Positions 8,515-17,503 of a stretch of 41,996 nt of DNA are shown in pieces; within the stretch, counting starts at the first letter, position 1, and every line of letters begins with the position of its first letter. Position numbers and translations under genes: made by a program. The stretch spans positions 1 to 41,996 of the forward strand of contig JAGPMT010000027.1 in assembly GCA_018052735.1 (NCBI GenBank), given 5' to 3'. Below the pieces are notes generated by a model. It was not told the DNA's origin. It did no database searches and saw only the letters and a list, made by a program, of their open reading frames with translations. This DNA comes from Phycisphaerae bacterium. GTDB lineage: Bacteria; Planctomycetota; Phycisphaerae; Sedimentisphaerales; Anaerohalosphaeraceae.

Positions 8515-9432
8515 TTAGCTCCTCAATGCAAACACCAGTGCCAGTATTGCCAGAGCAGCTGCGGTAAAAAGCAGATGCGGCACACGCAGCAGACGCAGCC
8601 GTGCCATACTGGATTCAACAATACCAATGAAAACTGCCGTCAGAAAAATTGCGGCTGCCGAAACAGCCGCAGCGGCCAGCGGCGGCAGCGTGCCAAGGGG
8701 AAGAATCGCACCCGTCAGCAGCGCTGCATAAAGCCACAGCTTCAGGGCAGAACCGTAAAGAATAAATGCAAAATCCGGTCCGCTGTTATCCAAGACCATT
8801 ACCTCATGTATCATTGTCAATTCCAGGTGCGTGTTGGGGTCATCTACCGGGATGCGGGCATTTTCAGCCAGCAGCACTATGGCCAGTGCAGCAGAAACCA
8901 GCAGCAACGTTGCCGAATGAGCCGTCCAGAAATCCGGCGTAATGGATGAAAAGATGCCCGACAGAGAGAGGCTTGATGTCTGGCGTGCCAGAGCCATCAG
9001 CGCTATGAATAAAGCCGGTTCTGCCAGCGCCGAAAAATGCACTTCGCGGCTGGCTCCCATTCCCTCAAAACTGGAGCCGGTATCCAAGGCCCCCAGAACA
9101 ACAAAGAAACGCGCCAAGCCGAATAAATAAGCAGCCAAAATCAAATCGCCGCTGAAACTAAACAGACTCCGCACGCCCCCCAGCGGAATGATGCAGGCAG
9201 CCGTCAAAAACGCTGCCAGACTGACTACCGGCGCCGCGCGGAAAATCCACGAGGCAGCGGTGCTGTACACCGCTCCTTTATGGAGCAGCCGCCACAGATC
9301 ATAATACAGCTGGAACAAAGGCTGCCCGCGCCGGCCGGCAAAAAACGCCTTGACGCGGTTGATTATACCCAGCAGCAAAGGAGCAAGAGTGATCGCAAGA
9401 AGCGGCTGAATTATCATTGCAGTCTGCATCAT
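8515..9432 (-). CDS. hyfC: Hydrogenase-4-like membrane anchor HyfC (NuoH family)
   Basis: About 305 residues with eight or so membrane helices, homologous to NuoH/HycD, which connects the soluble arm to the membrane arm and lines the quinone-side cavity in complex I. Diagnostic segments are FFAGRRGQPLFQLYYDLWRLLHKGAVYS near the N-terminus, and ENARIPVDDPNTHLELTMIHEVMVLDNSGPD, containing the conserved acidic residues. The longest frame opens with TTG at 9444, but the ATG at 9432 overlaps the hyfB stop as ATGA and is preferred as a coupled start. Length agrees with the family. Confidence 0.92.
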   Translation of the reverse strand: MMQTAMIIQPLLAITLAPLLLGIINRVKAFFAGRRGQPLFQLYYDLWRLLHKGAVYSTAASWIFRAAPVVSLAAFLTAACIIPLGGVRSLFSFSGDLILAAYLFGLARFFVVLGALDTGSSFEGMGASREVHFSALAEPALFIALMALARQTSSLSLSGIFSSITPDFWTAHSATLLLVSAALAIVLLAENARIPVDDPNTHLELTMIHEVMVLDNSGPDFAFILYGSALKLWLYAALLTGAILPLGTLPPLAAAAVSAAAIFLTAVFIGIVESSMARLRLLRVPHLLFTAAALAILALVFALRS

Positions 9433-11393
9433 CGGAGCTTCCAAATCAGAAGAATCATCAGCGTAAGTGCAATATACAGTACATACACCTGCACGATACC
9501 ATACTGCACCCAGCGCATTTTACCAATAAACCAATCCACCCATTTAAAAATGGGTCGGTACAGATACTCGCTGCTGACATCGGGTGTATGGGTTTCAAAT
9601 TCCGCCTGCCGCGGAAAAAACTCTGTAATACGCACAACCTTGCGCCGGCTGCCGAGAACAGCTCTGAACATATCCACAATCGGCTGAGCAAATGAGGAAC
9701 CTGTATACTGCATCCGCGGTGTCGGGGCCGCAAAGCCGCAGCCCCAAGTCTGCTCTTCTGCCGTTGTCCGGCCGCGCAGAATTTTCCACCGCAAAAACGC
9801 TGCCCCTGCCGCCAGCATCAGCAGCAGTATGGACGCTGCAGCAATACTATACAACATTGGGCGGGCGGCGGGAATCGGGTCATCTGCTGCCTTTGAAAAA
9901 CCCGCGCTGCTGACGACACAGGCAATGGATGAAAACAGCCATGGAGCGGCTGCACTGGCCATCACACAGAGCAATGCGAGTACTCCCATCGGGGCTGTCA
10001 TTGACAGCGGCGATTCATGGGCCACCTGAGCCCGCTGCGAACGCGGCAGACCTAAAAATACAATTCCAAAGACTTTGGCAAATGCCGCTAAAGCAAAACC
10101 GCCGATGGCTGCCAAAGCGGCAATTGCTGCCGCTGCCGGCACGACGATTTCAATTCTTTCCGAAAGGACGGCCTTAAATGAGCCATAATATAAAAGGAAC
10201 TCGCTGATAAATCCGTTCAGCGGTGGCAAGGCGCAGATGGCTGCCGCACCCAAGGCAAATCCAGTCGCTGTAAACGGCATCTTTTTAATCAGGCCGCCCA
10301 GCACATCGATCAAACGGGTACCGGTTGCATGAACAACGCTGCCGGCTCCCATAAACAGCAGGCTCTTAAAAAGGGCATGATTGACGGTATGCAGCAGTGC
10401 TGCGCTGAATCCCAAAACCGTCAGTGCCGGCGACTGCCCTGCCATACCGACAATTCCCAACCCCAAGCCGATTAAAATAATGCCGATATTTTCTATGCTT
10501 GAATACGCCAGCATCCGTTTGATATCGTGCTGAGCCGCCGCAAACAGAATGCCCAGAACTCCAGAGAGGATTCCCAGACCCGTCAACAGCCAGCCCCATT
10601 CAATCTGAACATCAGGGAGTACTGAAATTGTTCTTACAATACCGTAAATGCCCATCTTGAGCATAACCCCAGACATAACCGCTGAAACAGGACTGGGCGC
10701 GGCCGGATGGGCTTCCGGCAGCCATACATGCAGAGGCATCAAGCCCGCTTTTGTGCCAAAACCAACCAAGGCCAGCAGAAAGAGAATAGCGGCCTGTTTA
10801 TCTCCAACATCCACCCCAGCAAAATCCCAATTGTTATTGTATTTGCCAAGCAGTACAAAAAAGGCCAGCAGAAATGCTGTTCCGATATGAGCAGCAATCA
10901 GATAAACCCAGCCGGCCTGTCGAACAGACCGGTGTTCATCCTCAAATGTAACCAGAAAATAGGACGCCAGCGTCATTACTTCCCAAGACACGAGAAATAA
11001 AATGCTGTTGCGCGCCAGTACAACCATTGCCATAGCAGCCGTCAGCAAGTTAAAGAAAAACGCCGGTACCCCCAGACGGCGGTCCTTATAGGCCGCCATA
11101 TAGCCGCAGCCGTACACCGCGGCAACCGAACAGACTACAAAAAGGGGCATTAAAAACAGAGATGAAAGTCTATCCAGTTCGATATGGAATGCCCCATATG
11201 GTACTTGCCAAGGCAAATCCAGCGACAGAATTGTACCGCTCAGCAGGACATACCCTGCACTATACAGCCCCAGCAACGAACCGGCGAGGACACCTGCAGC
11301 GCCGATTCGGGTACAGATTCTCCCATTGCGGATAAATAGACAGAGAAAACCCGATGCCACAATTAAACCAATCCCATATAATATGAAAGCCAT
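9429..11393 (-). CDS. hyfB: Hydrogenase-4-like membrane subunit HyfB (NuoL-type)
   Basis: 654-residue large antiporter-like subunit. Conserved proton-path residues are Glu138 (FLVSWEVMTLASYF) and Lys215 (GFGTKAGLMPLHVWLPEAHP). Further signatures are YSSIENIGIILIGLG and TVNHALFKSLLFM. After about residue 530 it has the extended C-terminus typical of HyfB/HycC (EEQTWGCGF, YTGSSFAQPIVDMFR), ending in a final membrane helix. It starts directly after the regulator stop (TAAATG) with GGAG upstream. It should be the distal proton-pumping subunit of the complex. Confidence 0.93.
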   Translation of the reverse strand: MAFILYGIGLIVASGFLCLFIRNGRICTRIGAAGVLAGSLLGLYSAGYVLLSGTILSLDLPWQVPYGAFHIELDRLSSLFLMPLFVVCSVAAVYGCGYMAAYKDRRLGVPAFFFNLLTAAMAMVVLARNSILFLVSWEVMTLASYFLVTFEDEHRSVRQAGWVYLIAAHIGTAFLLAFFVLLGKYNNNWDFAGVDVGDKQAAILFLLALVGFGTKAGLMPLHVWLPEAHPAAPSPVSAVMSGVMLKMGIYGIVRTISVLPDVQIEWGWLLTGLGILSGVLGILFAAAQHDIKRMLAYSSIENIGIILIGLGLGIVGMAGQSPALTVLGFSAALLHTVNHALFKSLLFMGAGSVVHATGTRLIDVLGGLIKKMPFTATGFALGAAAICALPPLNGFISEFLLYYGSFKAVLSERIEIVVPAAAAIAALAAIGGFALAAFAKVFGIVFLGLPRSQRAQVAHESPLSMTAPMGVLALLCVMASAAAPWLFSSIACVVSSAGFSKAADDPIPAARPMLYSIAAASILLLMLAAGAAFLRWKILRGRTTAEEQTWGCGFAAPTPRMQYTGSSFAQPIVDMFRAVLGSRRKVVRITEFFPRQAEFETHTPDVSSEYLYRPIFKWVDWFIGKMRWVQYGIVQVYVLYIALTLMILLIWKLR

Positions 11394-12110
11394 TTACTTC
11401 TTCTCCTTCTGTTGGTCTGGCAGCGGCGACTGGGGGGCATCAAGGTCCGCTTCAATACGCCCGATATGTGAAAAAATCTCATCGCGGCTTGCCTGTATCT
11501 CAATAGCATGCTTAAGAGCTGCATCCCGCAGGGCATAACTCAGACGCGACAAAAGGTGCAGGTGTGCCCGAACAGTAGGGCTTACAATTGTAAAGAGGCA
11601 ATAGACTGGCCGGCCGTCAATGGCCTTAAAATCAATCGGCTTCTCGAGAAAACACAGAGAAACCGTCGGCTGAGGCACATGGAGTACAATCGGATTGCGG
11701 ACATGGGGAATCGCAATTCCATCGCCTATGCCGGTCGAGGCCATTTCCTCACGGGCAAGCAATACATTGAGCAGAAACTGTCTGTCCACTTCCGGCGGCA
11801 GATGAATCAATTCAACAACCGACCGCAGTGCCGATGCCTTGTCTGTCCCGCCGACCCGATAGTATATGCCCCCTGCCCGCAGCGCCTGTCCAAGCCCCTG
11901 CAAAGGAGAATCCGCAGATTCCGGCTCGCTGAACAATTCTGCAGAGACGTTTATTCGGTTGGCCATCGCCCATTCGAGCAGTTCTGCGCGGTTAAATCGG
12001 TACATATTGTTGACACGATAGACCGGCAATGTCTTCTGATCAAGCCAGCGATATACTGTTTTTTCACTTACCGCAAATAAGCGGGCCACATCTCGTACTG
12101 TCAATTGCAT
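11394..12110 (-). CDS. HTH (excisionase-type) plus PTS IIA (PtsN-like) regulator of the Ehr operon
   Basis: 238 residues in two parts. Residues 1-52 are a MerR/excisionase-type winged helix (LTVRDVARLFAVSEKTVYRWL, then a basic wing). Residues about 75-215 form a PTS EIIA type-2 domain like PtsN/FruA-IIA, with the phosphorylatable His136 in GIAIPHVR. It is the first gene of the operon, with TAAATG coupling to hyfB, downstream of a promoter that contains a perfect palindrome. It probably senses phospho-relay or energy state and controls transcription of the complex, perhaps its own operon. The DNA target and phosphodonor are inferences; no other PTS genes are visible in the window. Confidence 0.88.
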   Translation of the reverse strand: MQLTVRDVARLFAVSEKTVYRWLDQKTLPVYRVNNMYRFNRAELLEWAMANRINVSAELFSEPESADSPLQGLGQALRAGGIYYRVGGTDKASALRSVVELIHLPPEVDRQFLLNVLLAREEMASTGIGDGIAIPHVRNPIVLHVPQPTVSLCFLEKPIDFKAIDGRPVYCLFTIVSPTVRAHLHLLSRLSYALRDAALKHAIEIQASRDEIFSHIGRIEADLDAPQSPLPDQQKEKK

Positions 12111-12130
12111 AGAAATTTGTCTCTCTTAAT

Positions 12131-12148
12131 GGACATATTTGGACATTT
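12131..12148 (-). repeat. Tandem GGACAT half-sites downstream of the Ehr promoter
   Basis: GGACATATTT and GGACATTTAT lie head to tail with a 10-bp period (one helical turn). They run from about the transcription start into the 5' leader. They could be operator half-sites for the HTH protein encoded directly downstream. Confidence 0.35.
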
Positions 12149-12173
12149 ATAAACATATGTTTAAAGAAGTCAA
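12146..12173 (-). promoter_or_regulatory. Promoter of the Ehr operon with an embedded palindrome
   Basis: On the minus strand TTGACT (12168-12173), 16-bp spacer, TATAAA (12146-12151), about 36 bp upstream of the regulator ATG. The spacer contains a perfect 14-bp palindrome, TAAACATATGTTTA (12150-12163), placed where a bound repressor would block RNA polymerase. Confidence 0.65.
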
Positions 12174-12271
12174 TAGCATAAAAAATTTTTTCTGTATACT
12201 GACTGACTTTTTTAAAAATACATTTATGACGCGGGGGATGTTTATACAGCGTGTCGATTTCTTAACTTATA

Positions 12272-13594
12272 TTAACAATTATAATTATATCGCTCAACAG
12301 CAATATAAACAGCAAGCCCTAAGCCTGCAGCAGTTGCCAGCACCAGCAGACTGGCTGGCCTAAATGCCCAAGCGTAAGAAACAGAATTATAAATCAGAAA
12401 GGCACAAACAATACAAAAAATCAGGGGCGGCAGGGGATAGAATGAGACTTGGTACGGACGGGGTACCTGCGGCTGCCTGTATCGGAGTACAATCACTGAA
12501 AATGCTGTAGCCATGTAGAAAGCATAGACCGCCGCAGCTGTGTACAAAATCGCATCCATGTAGCCGCCGAATACCACTATGAGGCACACGGCTATCGATC
12601 CCTGCACTGCCAATGCCCAAACAGGTCCTCCTGTATGCTGATTCCAATTGCCCAGCAGGCGGAACAATCGATACTCACTTCCCATGGCGTATGAAATCCG
12701 GGCACCCGTAAATATCAGACCGTTTACAGCGCCAAGTGCCGAAACACATATCAGGGCACTAATCAGCTGCCGGCCTCCACTTGGAAGCAAACAGGCAAGC
12801 ATATCACTGGCCGGCGCTTCCGATGCAGCCAGCCCCCCAAAAGTCAATCCATACACAAATGCCCCATTAACCAGCAGATACAGAATCATCACGGCCGCCA
12901 TCCCGACTGCCAATGCTCGGACAATATTTTTGCCGGGATTCTTGACCTCTGCTGCCACATATGCCACCTCGTTCCATCCGCCATAGGTAAACAGAACAAA
13001 AATCAGCGCCAAACCAGCCGGAATCGGCTCAAGCGGCCTTGCCGGCTCGACAGGCCGGTTCACTGCTAATCCGGCAGCGGCGATTCCTATCAATCCTACA
13101 GCTTTTACGGCCGTCAGCAGATTTTGCGTCCATTTACCCTGCCGGACTCCGAGCATATTCATCAGCGTCAATACAACAACTGCCCCTGCGGCGTAAAGCC
13201 GCTGGCTTATCTGGGGATCAACCGCCGCCGGTTCCCAAATCTGCCGTCCGTATGTCGCAAAGGCAAAAGCCATCACGGCTATGTCGCCGGGGCGGACAAT
13301 AACCAGCTGCGACCATCCGAATAAAAAACCAGCCGGTCGGCCGTATGCCTTTGTTAAATAGACAAAATCACCGCCGGTGCTGTTCGGATAGGCAGCCGCC
13401 AGTTCCGCATAACTTAGTGCCCCGCATAAGGACAGCAGCCCCCCGATAATCCATAAACTCATCAGCTGTGCAACCGTGCCGGCCCCGCGTGCAACAGCCG
13501 GGGTTATCTGATAAATACCCGCTCCAATAATGATGCCTGCTGCGATACAGACTGCATCAAATAAAGATAAAATCCTCTGGGGAGCAGCTTGCAT
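12272..13594 (-). CDS. APC-superfamily amino acid permease
   Basis: 440-residue integral membrane transporter with about 12 hydrophobic segments. The N-terminus (SLFDAVCIAAGIIIGAGIYQITPAVA) carries the GxG(I/V) substrate-binding motif of helix 1 in APC/LAT-type permeases. The segment YAELAAAYPNSTGGDFVYLTKAYGRPAGFLFGW and the helix-6 region LIFVLFTYGGWNEVAYVAAEVKNPGKNI are also diagnostic. It probably imports or exchanges amino acids with protons or another amino acid; the substrate cannot be read from sequence. It lies 47 bp downstream of the O-methyltransferase on the same strand, so the two may be co-transcribed. Confidence 0.9.
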   Translation of the reverse strand: MQAAPQRILSLFDAVCIAAGIIIGAGIYQITPAVARGAGTVAQLMSLWIIGGLLSLCGALSYAELAAAYPNSTGGDFVYLTKAYGRPAGFLFGWSQLVIVRPGDIAVMAFAFATYGRQIWEPAAVDPQISQRLYAAGAVVVLTLMNMLGVRQGKWTQNLLTAVKAVGLIGIAAAGLAVNRPVEPARPLEPIPAGLALIFVLFTYGGWNEVAYVAAEVKNPGKNIVRALAVGMAAVMILYLLVNGAFVYGLTFGGLAASEAPASDMLACLLPSGGRQLISALICVSALGAVNGLIFTGARISYAMGSEYRLFRLLGNWNQHTGGPVWALAVQGSIAVCLIVVFGGYMDAILYTAAAVYAFYMATAFSVIVLRYRQPQVPRPYQVSFYPLPPLIFCIVCAFLIYNSVSYAWAFRPASLLVLATAAGLGLAVYIAVERYNYNC

Positions 13595-13641
13595 GCTTGT
13601 TTTCCAGACTGCCTGCTTACTATTCGATGAACCGCAGGAGT

Positions 13642-14505
13642 TTATCTTTTCTTAAGCGTTAATGACACCCCGGACCGCACAATTGTTTCCAATTCCGGAT
13701 TTCCCGTGACGGCATCAATAAACCGCATATCGGCCATGCCCGGTGTGATATTGTGAGCAATAACAAGCCCGCCAGGACGCACCAAAGGCAGTAACTGATT
13801 CAGATAGTCGATGTATCCGTCCTTATCTGCATCCAAAAAAATTATATCTATCGGCTCTTTCAGCATTTGCACCGTTTTGTGGGCGTCTCCCTCGATAACA
13901 GTAATACAATCATCAAGCCCGGCTCGCTTAAAATTGGCTCGTGCCGCAGCTGCCCGGCGCTGGTCTATTTCAAAGGTCGTTAATTTCCCGCCGGTTTTCT
14001 GCAGCGCCATTCCAAACCAGACAGCCGAATAGCCGGTAGAGGTCCCGATTTCCACAATATTTTTGGCATTGGCAAATTCTGCAAGCAGGCGAAGAAGGCG
14101 TCCATCGCTTTGAGGGACATTCATAGCCCGTTGATTTTGGAGAATATCTTCCAGAACAGCAAGGATTGTCTTTTCGTTTTCATTCTTGGCCAAAGGGTCT
14201 TTTTGAAATTGAATATCTTGCTGATTTTGGCTGATTCTCCGTCCCGCTCCCGGCTGTCTGTCTGGCCCAGTCGCTTGTATAGCCGGCCTGAATATCTGCC
14301 GGTTTTGTCGGGCCAGACTGATCAGCTGATCTATCTTTTCCAGATTATTATCTCGCCGGGCCTGCTCCAAATCATTCAGCCAGCGTTCCAAATCTGCCCC
14401 GGCACCTTCCCCGCCCGGCCGGACTGGTTGTACTTCGGGTCCAGCAGCCAACATAAAACACACCATACCCGCCGCAATCCCCGCTGCAATTACAATCTTT
14501 CTCAT
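13642..14505 (-). CDS. Signal-peptide-bearing class I SAM-dependent O-methyltransferase
   Basis: The longest frame begins at 14544, but the ATG at 14505 follows AAAGGA with good spacing and starts a clear signal peptide or membrane anchor (MRKIVIAAGIAAGMVCFMLAAG). About 90 low-complexity, Gln/Arg/Asn-rich residues follow. The C-terminal ~180 residues form a catechol-O-methyltransferase/YrrM-type domain: SAM loop VEIGTSTGYS, acidic residue in TFEID, and IIFLDADKDGYIDYL with metal-binding Asp candidates. It would transfer a methyl group from SAM to a hydroxyl. An exported SAM enzyme is odd because SAM is cytosolic; the segment may instead be an uncleaved anchor with the domain inside. The substrate is unknown. 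Confidence 0.85.
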   Translation of the reverse strand: MRKIVIAAGIAAGMVCFMLAAGPEVQPVRPGGEGAGADLERWLNDLEQARRDNNLEKIDQLISLARQNRQIFRPAIQATGPDRQPGAGRRISQNQQDIQFQKDPLAKNENEKTILAVLEDILQNQRAMNVPQSDGRLLRLLAEFANAKNIVEIGTSTGYSAVWFGMALQKTGGKLTTFEIDQRRAAAARANFKRAGLDDCITVIEGDAHKTVQMLKEPIDIIFLDADKDGYIDYLNQLLPLVRPGGLVIAHNITPGMADMRFIDAVTGNPELETIVRSGVSLTLKKR

Positions 14506-14848
14506 ACATTGTCCTTTCGTTATTGATTCCGACTGGATTGACACTACTGGATTTGGATAATACTGCTCCTTATTTCTGATTTACTTGTATTTGGTTATTA
14601 TAATGCAGAAAGGATATAAATTGTATATCGAAATCCCTGACATCCCATTGAACTCTTCATCTTCCCTGAGACGCTGAAATATTGAATTAGATGTGGATAT
14701 GGGAGAGAGAATATCTATCCTATCTTACATTGTCGCTTCTGCCCTGCAACATGCCGATAGAGCAGATTGACAAACTGCGCATACTCGGTTCATTTTTTTG
14801 TCCCTGCAGTCTTGCAACGAATCTGCCGCTGAACAAAAAGTAAAATCA
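14506..14848. other. Intergenic region between divergent O-methyltransferase and purF
   Basis: No gene is supported. The region is AT-rich with an isolated TATAAT (14599-14604) lacking a good -35. I see no purine riboswitch or PurR-like palindrome. Confidence 0.4.
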
Positions 14849-14877
14849 TTGACTTATCGCAGCATATCGGTTAACTT
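14849..14877 (+). promoter_or_regulatory. Candidate promoter of purF-purM
   Basis: TTGACT (14849-14854), exactly 17 bp, TAACTT (14872-14877), about 40 bp upstream of the purF ATG, which has GAGGA as RBS. The -10 is a weak match. Confidence 0.45.
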
Positions 14878-14917
14878 TTATTTTTAAGTTGTTTTTCATC
14901 GATTTTACGAGGACTCA

Positions 14918-16357
14918 ATGGCAGATAAAAAAGAAGCGTGCGGCATTTTCGGTATTTTTGGCGACCCGGACGCCGTTCATAAAACATATTTTGCTCTTCA
15001 CAGTTTACAGCATCGCGGACAGGAATCCGCCGGCATAGCCAGCAGCGATGGCGAACTTATCCATTGCTATACGGGGATGGGGCAGGTCAGCCGTGTCTTC
15101 CGGGAGGGCCGGGGCATTCTTGAGCGGCTGGATAATCCGATTGCTATCGGGCATGTTCGGTATTCTACATCCGGATCTGCCAATATCGCCAACGCCCAGC
15201 CGTTTTTAAGCGAATATTCTCGCGGACAAGTGGCGGTAGCCCATAACGGCAATCTGATAAACGCCTCCCTGCTTCGGGATGAATACGAGGCCTATGGTCA
15301 TATCTTCAAGAGTTCCAACGATACAGAAATTATTGTCCATTTGATGGCCAAACCTACTCATGTTACCAAACCGGACCCGCTGGGACATGTCCTTAACCAC
15401 CTGCAGGGTTCGTATTCACTGGTTTTTCTTTTTCCGGACCGTATCGAAGCGGCTCGAGATCCGTATGGCATCCGCCCTTTGTGTTTGGGACGTACCGCCG
15501 ACGGCTTTTACTGCGTTGCCAGCGAAACGTGTGCTCTGGATGCTATTGGGGCTGACTATGTACGGGATGTCGAGCCCGGCGAAATCGTCACGCTGGACAA
15601 ACACGGACTGAGCAGCCGCTTTTTTGTACCGCCCGGTTCAGTCAAACCGGCCCACTGCATTTTTGAGCATGTGTACTTTGCCAAGCAGAGCAGCATTATT
15701 TTTGGGGAAAATGTGCACGCGGTACGTGTACGATGCGGGCGCCGGCTGGCGATTGAACATCCGGTCGATGCGGATGTCGTCATTCCTGTACCAGATTCGG
15801 GCACCAGTGCCGCCGTTGGGTATGCCCTGCAAAGCGGAATACCGTTTGATATGGGATTCGTGCGAAGCCACTATATAGGACGCACCTTTATTTCACCGTC
15901 CCAAAAGATGCGTGATCTGGCCGTAAAGCTCAAACTGGCCGTCGTGCGGGATGTGGTCAAGGGCAAGCGGGTGGTTGTTGTCGACGACTCGATTGTCCGC
16001 GGCACCACCACCAAGGGCAAAATCCAATCCCTTCGCAATGCCGGCGCTAAGGAAATCCATATGCGGGTGGCCTGTCCGCCAGTTAAAAATCCCTGCTTTT
16101 ATGGAGTTGATTTTCCAACCCGGGAAGAACTGCTAGCTAATCAGGTTGCCAGCATTGAAGAAATACGCCGGTTTCTGCAGGTTGACACACTAGGCTATAT
16201 TTCGCTGAAAGGCCTGCTGGGCTGTGCTTCGCTGCCGCCGGACCATTATTGTCATGCATGCTGGAGCGGTCAGTATCCGATTCCGGTCAGTTTGGTTGTA
16301 AATAAATTTTCAATGGAACGTCATCAAATGCAGCTTTTTGACGATATCGAGCTATAA
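14918..16357 (+). CDS. purF: Amidophosphoribosyltransferase, Fe-S type
   Basis: Commits PRPP and glutamine to purine synthesis (5-phosphoribosylamine formation). 479 residues: a class II glutamine amidotransferase domain whose nucleophile Cys8 (EACGIFGIFG) would be exposed by removing a 7-residue propeptide, with GHVRYSTSG and HNGNL; then a phosphoribosyltransferase domain with the PRPP loop VVVVDDSIVRGTTT (353-366). Four cysteines, Cys247, Cys393, Cys445 and Cys448, sit where the Bacillus-type enzyme binds its [4Fe-4S] cluster, so this is the oxygen-sensitive form. purM follows with no gap. Confidence 0.97.
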   Translation: MADKKEACGIFGIFGDPDAVHKTYFALHSLQHRGQESAGIASSDGELIHCYTGMGQVSRVFREGRGILERLDNPIAIGHVRYSTSGSANIANAQPFLSEYSRGQVAVAHNGNLINASLLRDEYEAYGHIFKSSNDTEIIVHLMAKPTHVTKPDPLGHVLNHLQGSYSLVFLFPDRIEAARDPYGIRPLCLGRTADGFYCVASETCALDAIGADYVRDVEPGEIVTLDKHGLSSRFFVPPGSVKPAHCIFEHVYFAKQSSIIFGENVHAVRVRCGRRLAIEHPVDADVVIPVPDSGTSAAVGYALQSGIPFDMGFVRSHYIGRTFISPSQKMRDLAVKLKLAVVRDVVKGKRVVVVDDSIVRGTTTKGKIQSLRNAGAKEIHMRVACPPVKNPCFYGVDFPTREELLANQVASIEEIRRFLQVDTLGYISLKGLLGCASLPPDHYCHACWSGQYPIPVSLVVNKFSMERHQMQLFDDIEL

Positions 16358-17434
16358 ATGAGAAAAAAGACATTCATCAGTTACGAAGAGTCGGGAGTCA
16401 GTATCGACGCCAATGACCGGATGGTCGAACGCATCAGCCGGTCAGTCGTTTCCACTCATGGACCGCGTGTGATCAATCTTGAAAACGGTTTTGCCGGTCT
16501 GTTCCGTTTGGATTATGATGAAAAGCTTTTTAAGCGAAATTATCGCAATCCGGTGCTGGTGGCCTGTACCGACGGCGTCGGCACCAAGGTATTGATCGCC
16601 CAGCAGATGGGACGATTTGACACCGTTGGCATCGACTTGGTGGCGATGAGCGTCAATGATATGATTGTTCAAGGCGCCGAGCCGCTGCTGTTTCTGGACT
16701 ATCTGGGTGTAAACAAGCTCGAACCGGAAATTATCGCCCAGATGGTAGAAAGCATTGCCGCCGGCTGCCGAATGGCCGATTGCGCTCTTATCGGCGGCGA
16801 AACGGCGGAAATGCCCGATATTTACGATAAGAAAGGGGAATATGATATGGCCGGCTTTGCTGTCGGTGTTGTGGAGCGCGACAGGATTATCACCGGCAGC
16901 GATGTCAGAAAAGGCGATGTCGTGCTCGGATTGGCTTCCAGCGGGCTGCACAGCAACGGCTTTACGCTGGTACGTCATATCTGCTTTAAGAAAAATAAAC
17001 TGAAAACAGCCGACCGGATTGATGCCTTGGATGGCGCCCGACTGGGCGACATTCTGCTGGAACCGACGCGAATTTATGTCCGTTCGATCGTTAATCTGCT
17101 GCACAGCTACAAAGTGAAAAAGGTTGTTCACGGGATGGCCCATATCACCGGCGGAGGACTGGTGGGCAATATCCCTCGCGTGCTGCCGGCAGACTGCAAT
17201 GCGGTGCTGAAGAAAAATGCCTGGCCGGTGCCGAAGATATTCCGCTATCTGCAGAAAATCGGACCTGTAGAAGAGTATGAAATGTACCGCGTTTTTAATA
17301 TGGGCATCGGATTTGTGTTGATTGTCGCAGCGGATTTTGCCGATGCGATTGCGGCCAAGCTGACCAAATCCGGCGAACAGGTATATCGCATTGGAATGAT
17401 TACAGCAGGTTCCAGAAAAGTTGTCTTGAAATAA
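16358..17434 (+). CDS. purM: Phosphoribosylformylglycinamidine cyclo-ligase (AIR synthetase)
   Basis: Closes the imidazole ring, turning FGAM and ATP into AIR. 358 residues, normal length. Motifs are DGVGTKV, GIDLVAMSVNDM, GGETAEMP, GLHSNGFTLVR and HITGGGLVGNIPR, which build the ATP-binding dimer interface of the PurM/SelD superfamily. The ATG is immediately after the purF TAA, so the two are translated from one message. A terminator overlaps the stop codon. Confidence 0.96.
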   Translation: MRKKTFISYEESGVSIDANDRMVERISRSVVSTHGPRVINLENGFAGLFRLDYDEKLFKRNYRNPVLVACTDGVGTKVLIAQQMGRFDTVGIDLVAMSVNDMIVQGAEPLLFLDYLGVNKLEPEIIAQMVESIAAGCRMADCALIGGETAEMPDIYDKKGEYDMAGFAVGVVERDRIITGSDVRKGDVVLGLASSGLHSNGFTLVRHICFKKNKLKTADRIDALDGARLGDILLEPTRIYVRSIVNLLHSYKVKKVVHGMAHITGGGLVGNIPRVLPADCNAVLKKNAWPVPKIFRYLQKIGPVEEYEMYRVFNMGIGFVLIVAADFADAIAAKLTKSGEQVYRIGMITAGSRKVVLK

Positions 17435-17463
17435 CATCCTGTTTTAAGACAACGGCTTTTTTT
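17420..17463 (+). terminator. Terminator of the purF-purM operon
   Basis: Stem 17420-17431 with 17442-17453 (11 of 12 pairs) around a 10-nt loop, then CGGC and seven Ts (17457-17463). The left arm includes the last purM codons. Confidence 0.8.
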
Positions 17464-17503
17464 ACCCTGCGGTTTCCGGTCTCAAACGGCATCAAGGATA
17501 GAA

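Noticed and set aside
14506..14917. A purine riboswitch upstream of purF
   Set aside because: No conserved junction or stem pattern could be found; only a plain promoter candidate is visible.
16442..17437. 331-codon minus-strand frame opposite purM
   Set aside because: Antisense shadow of purM, rich in His/Gln/Asn as expected from reversed coding sequence.
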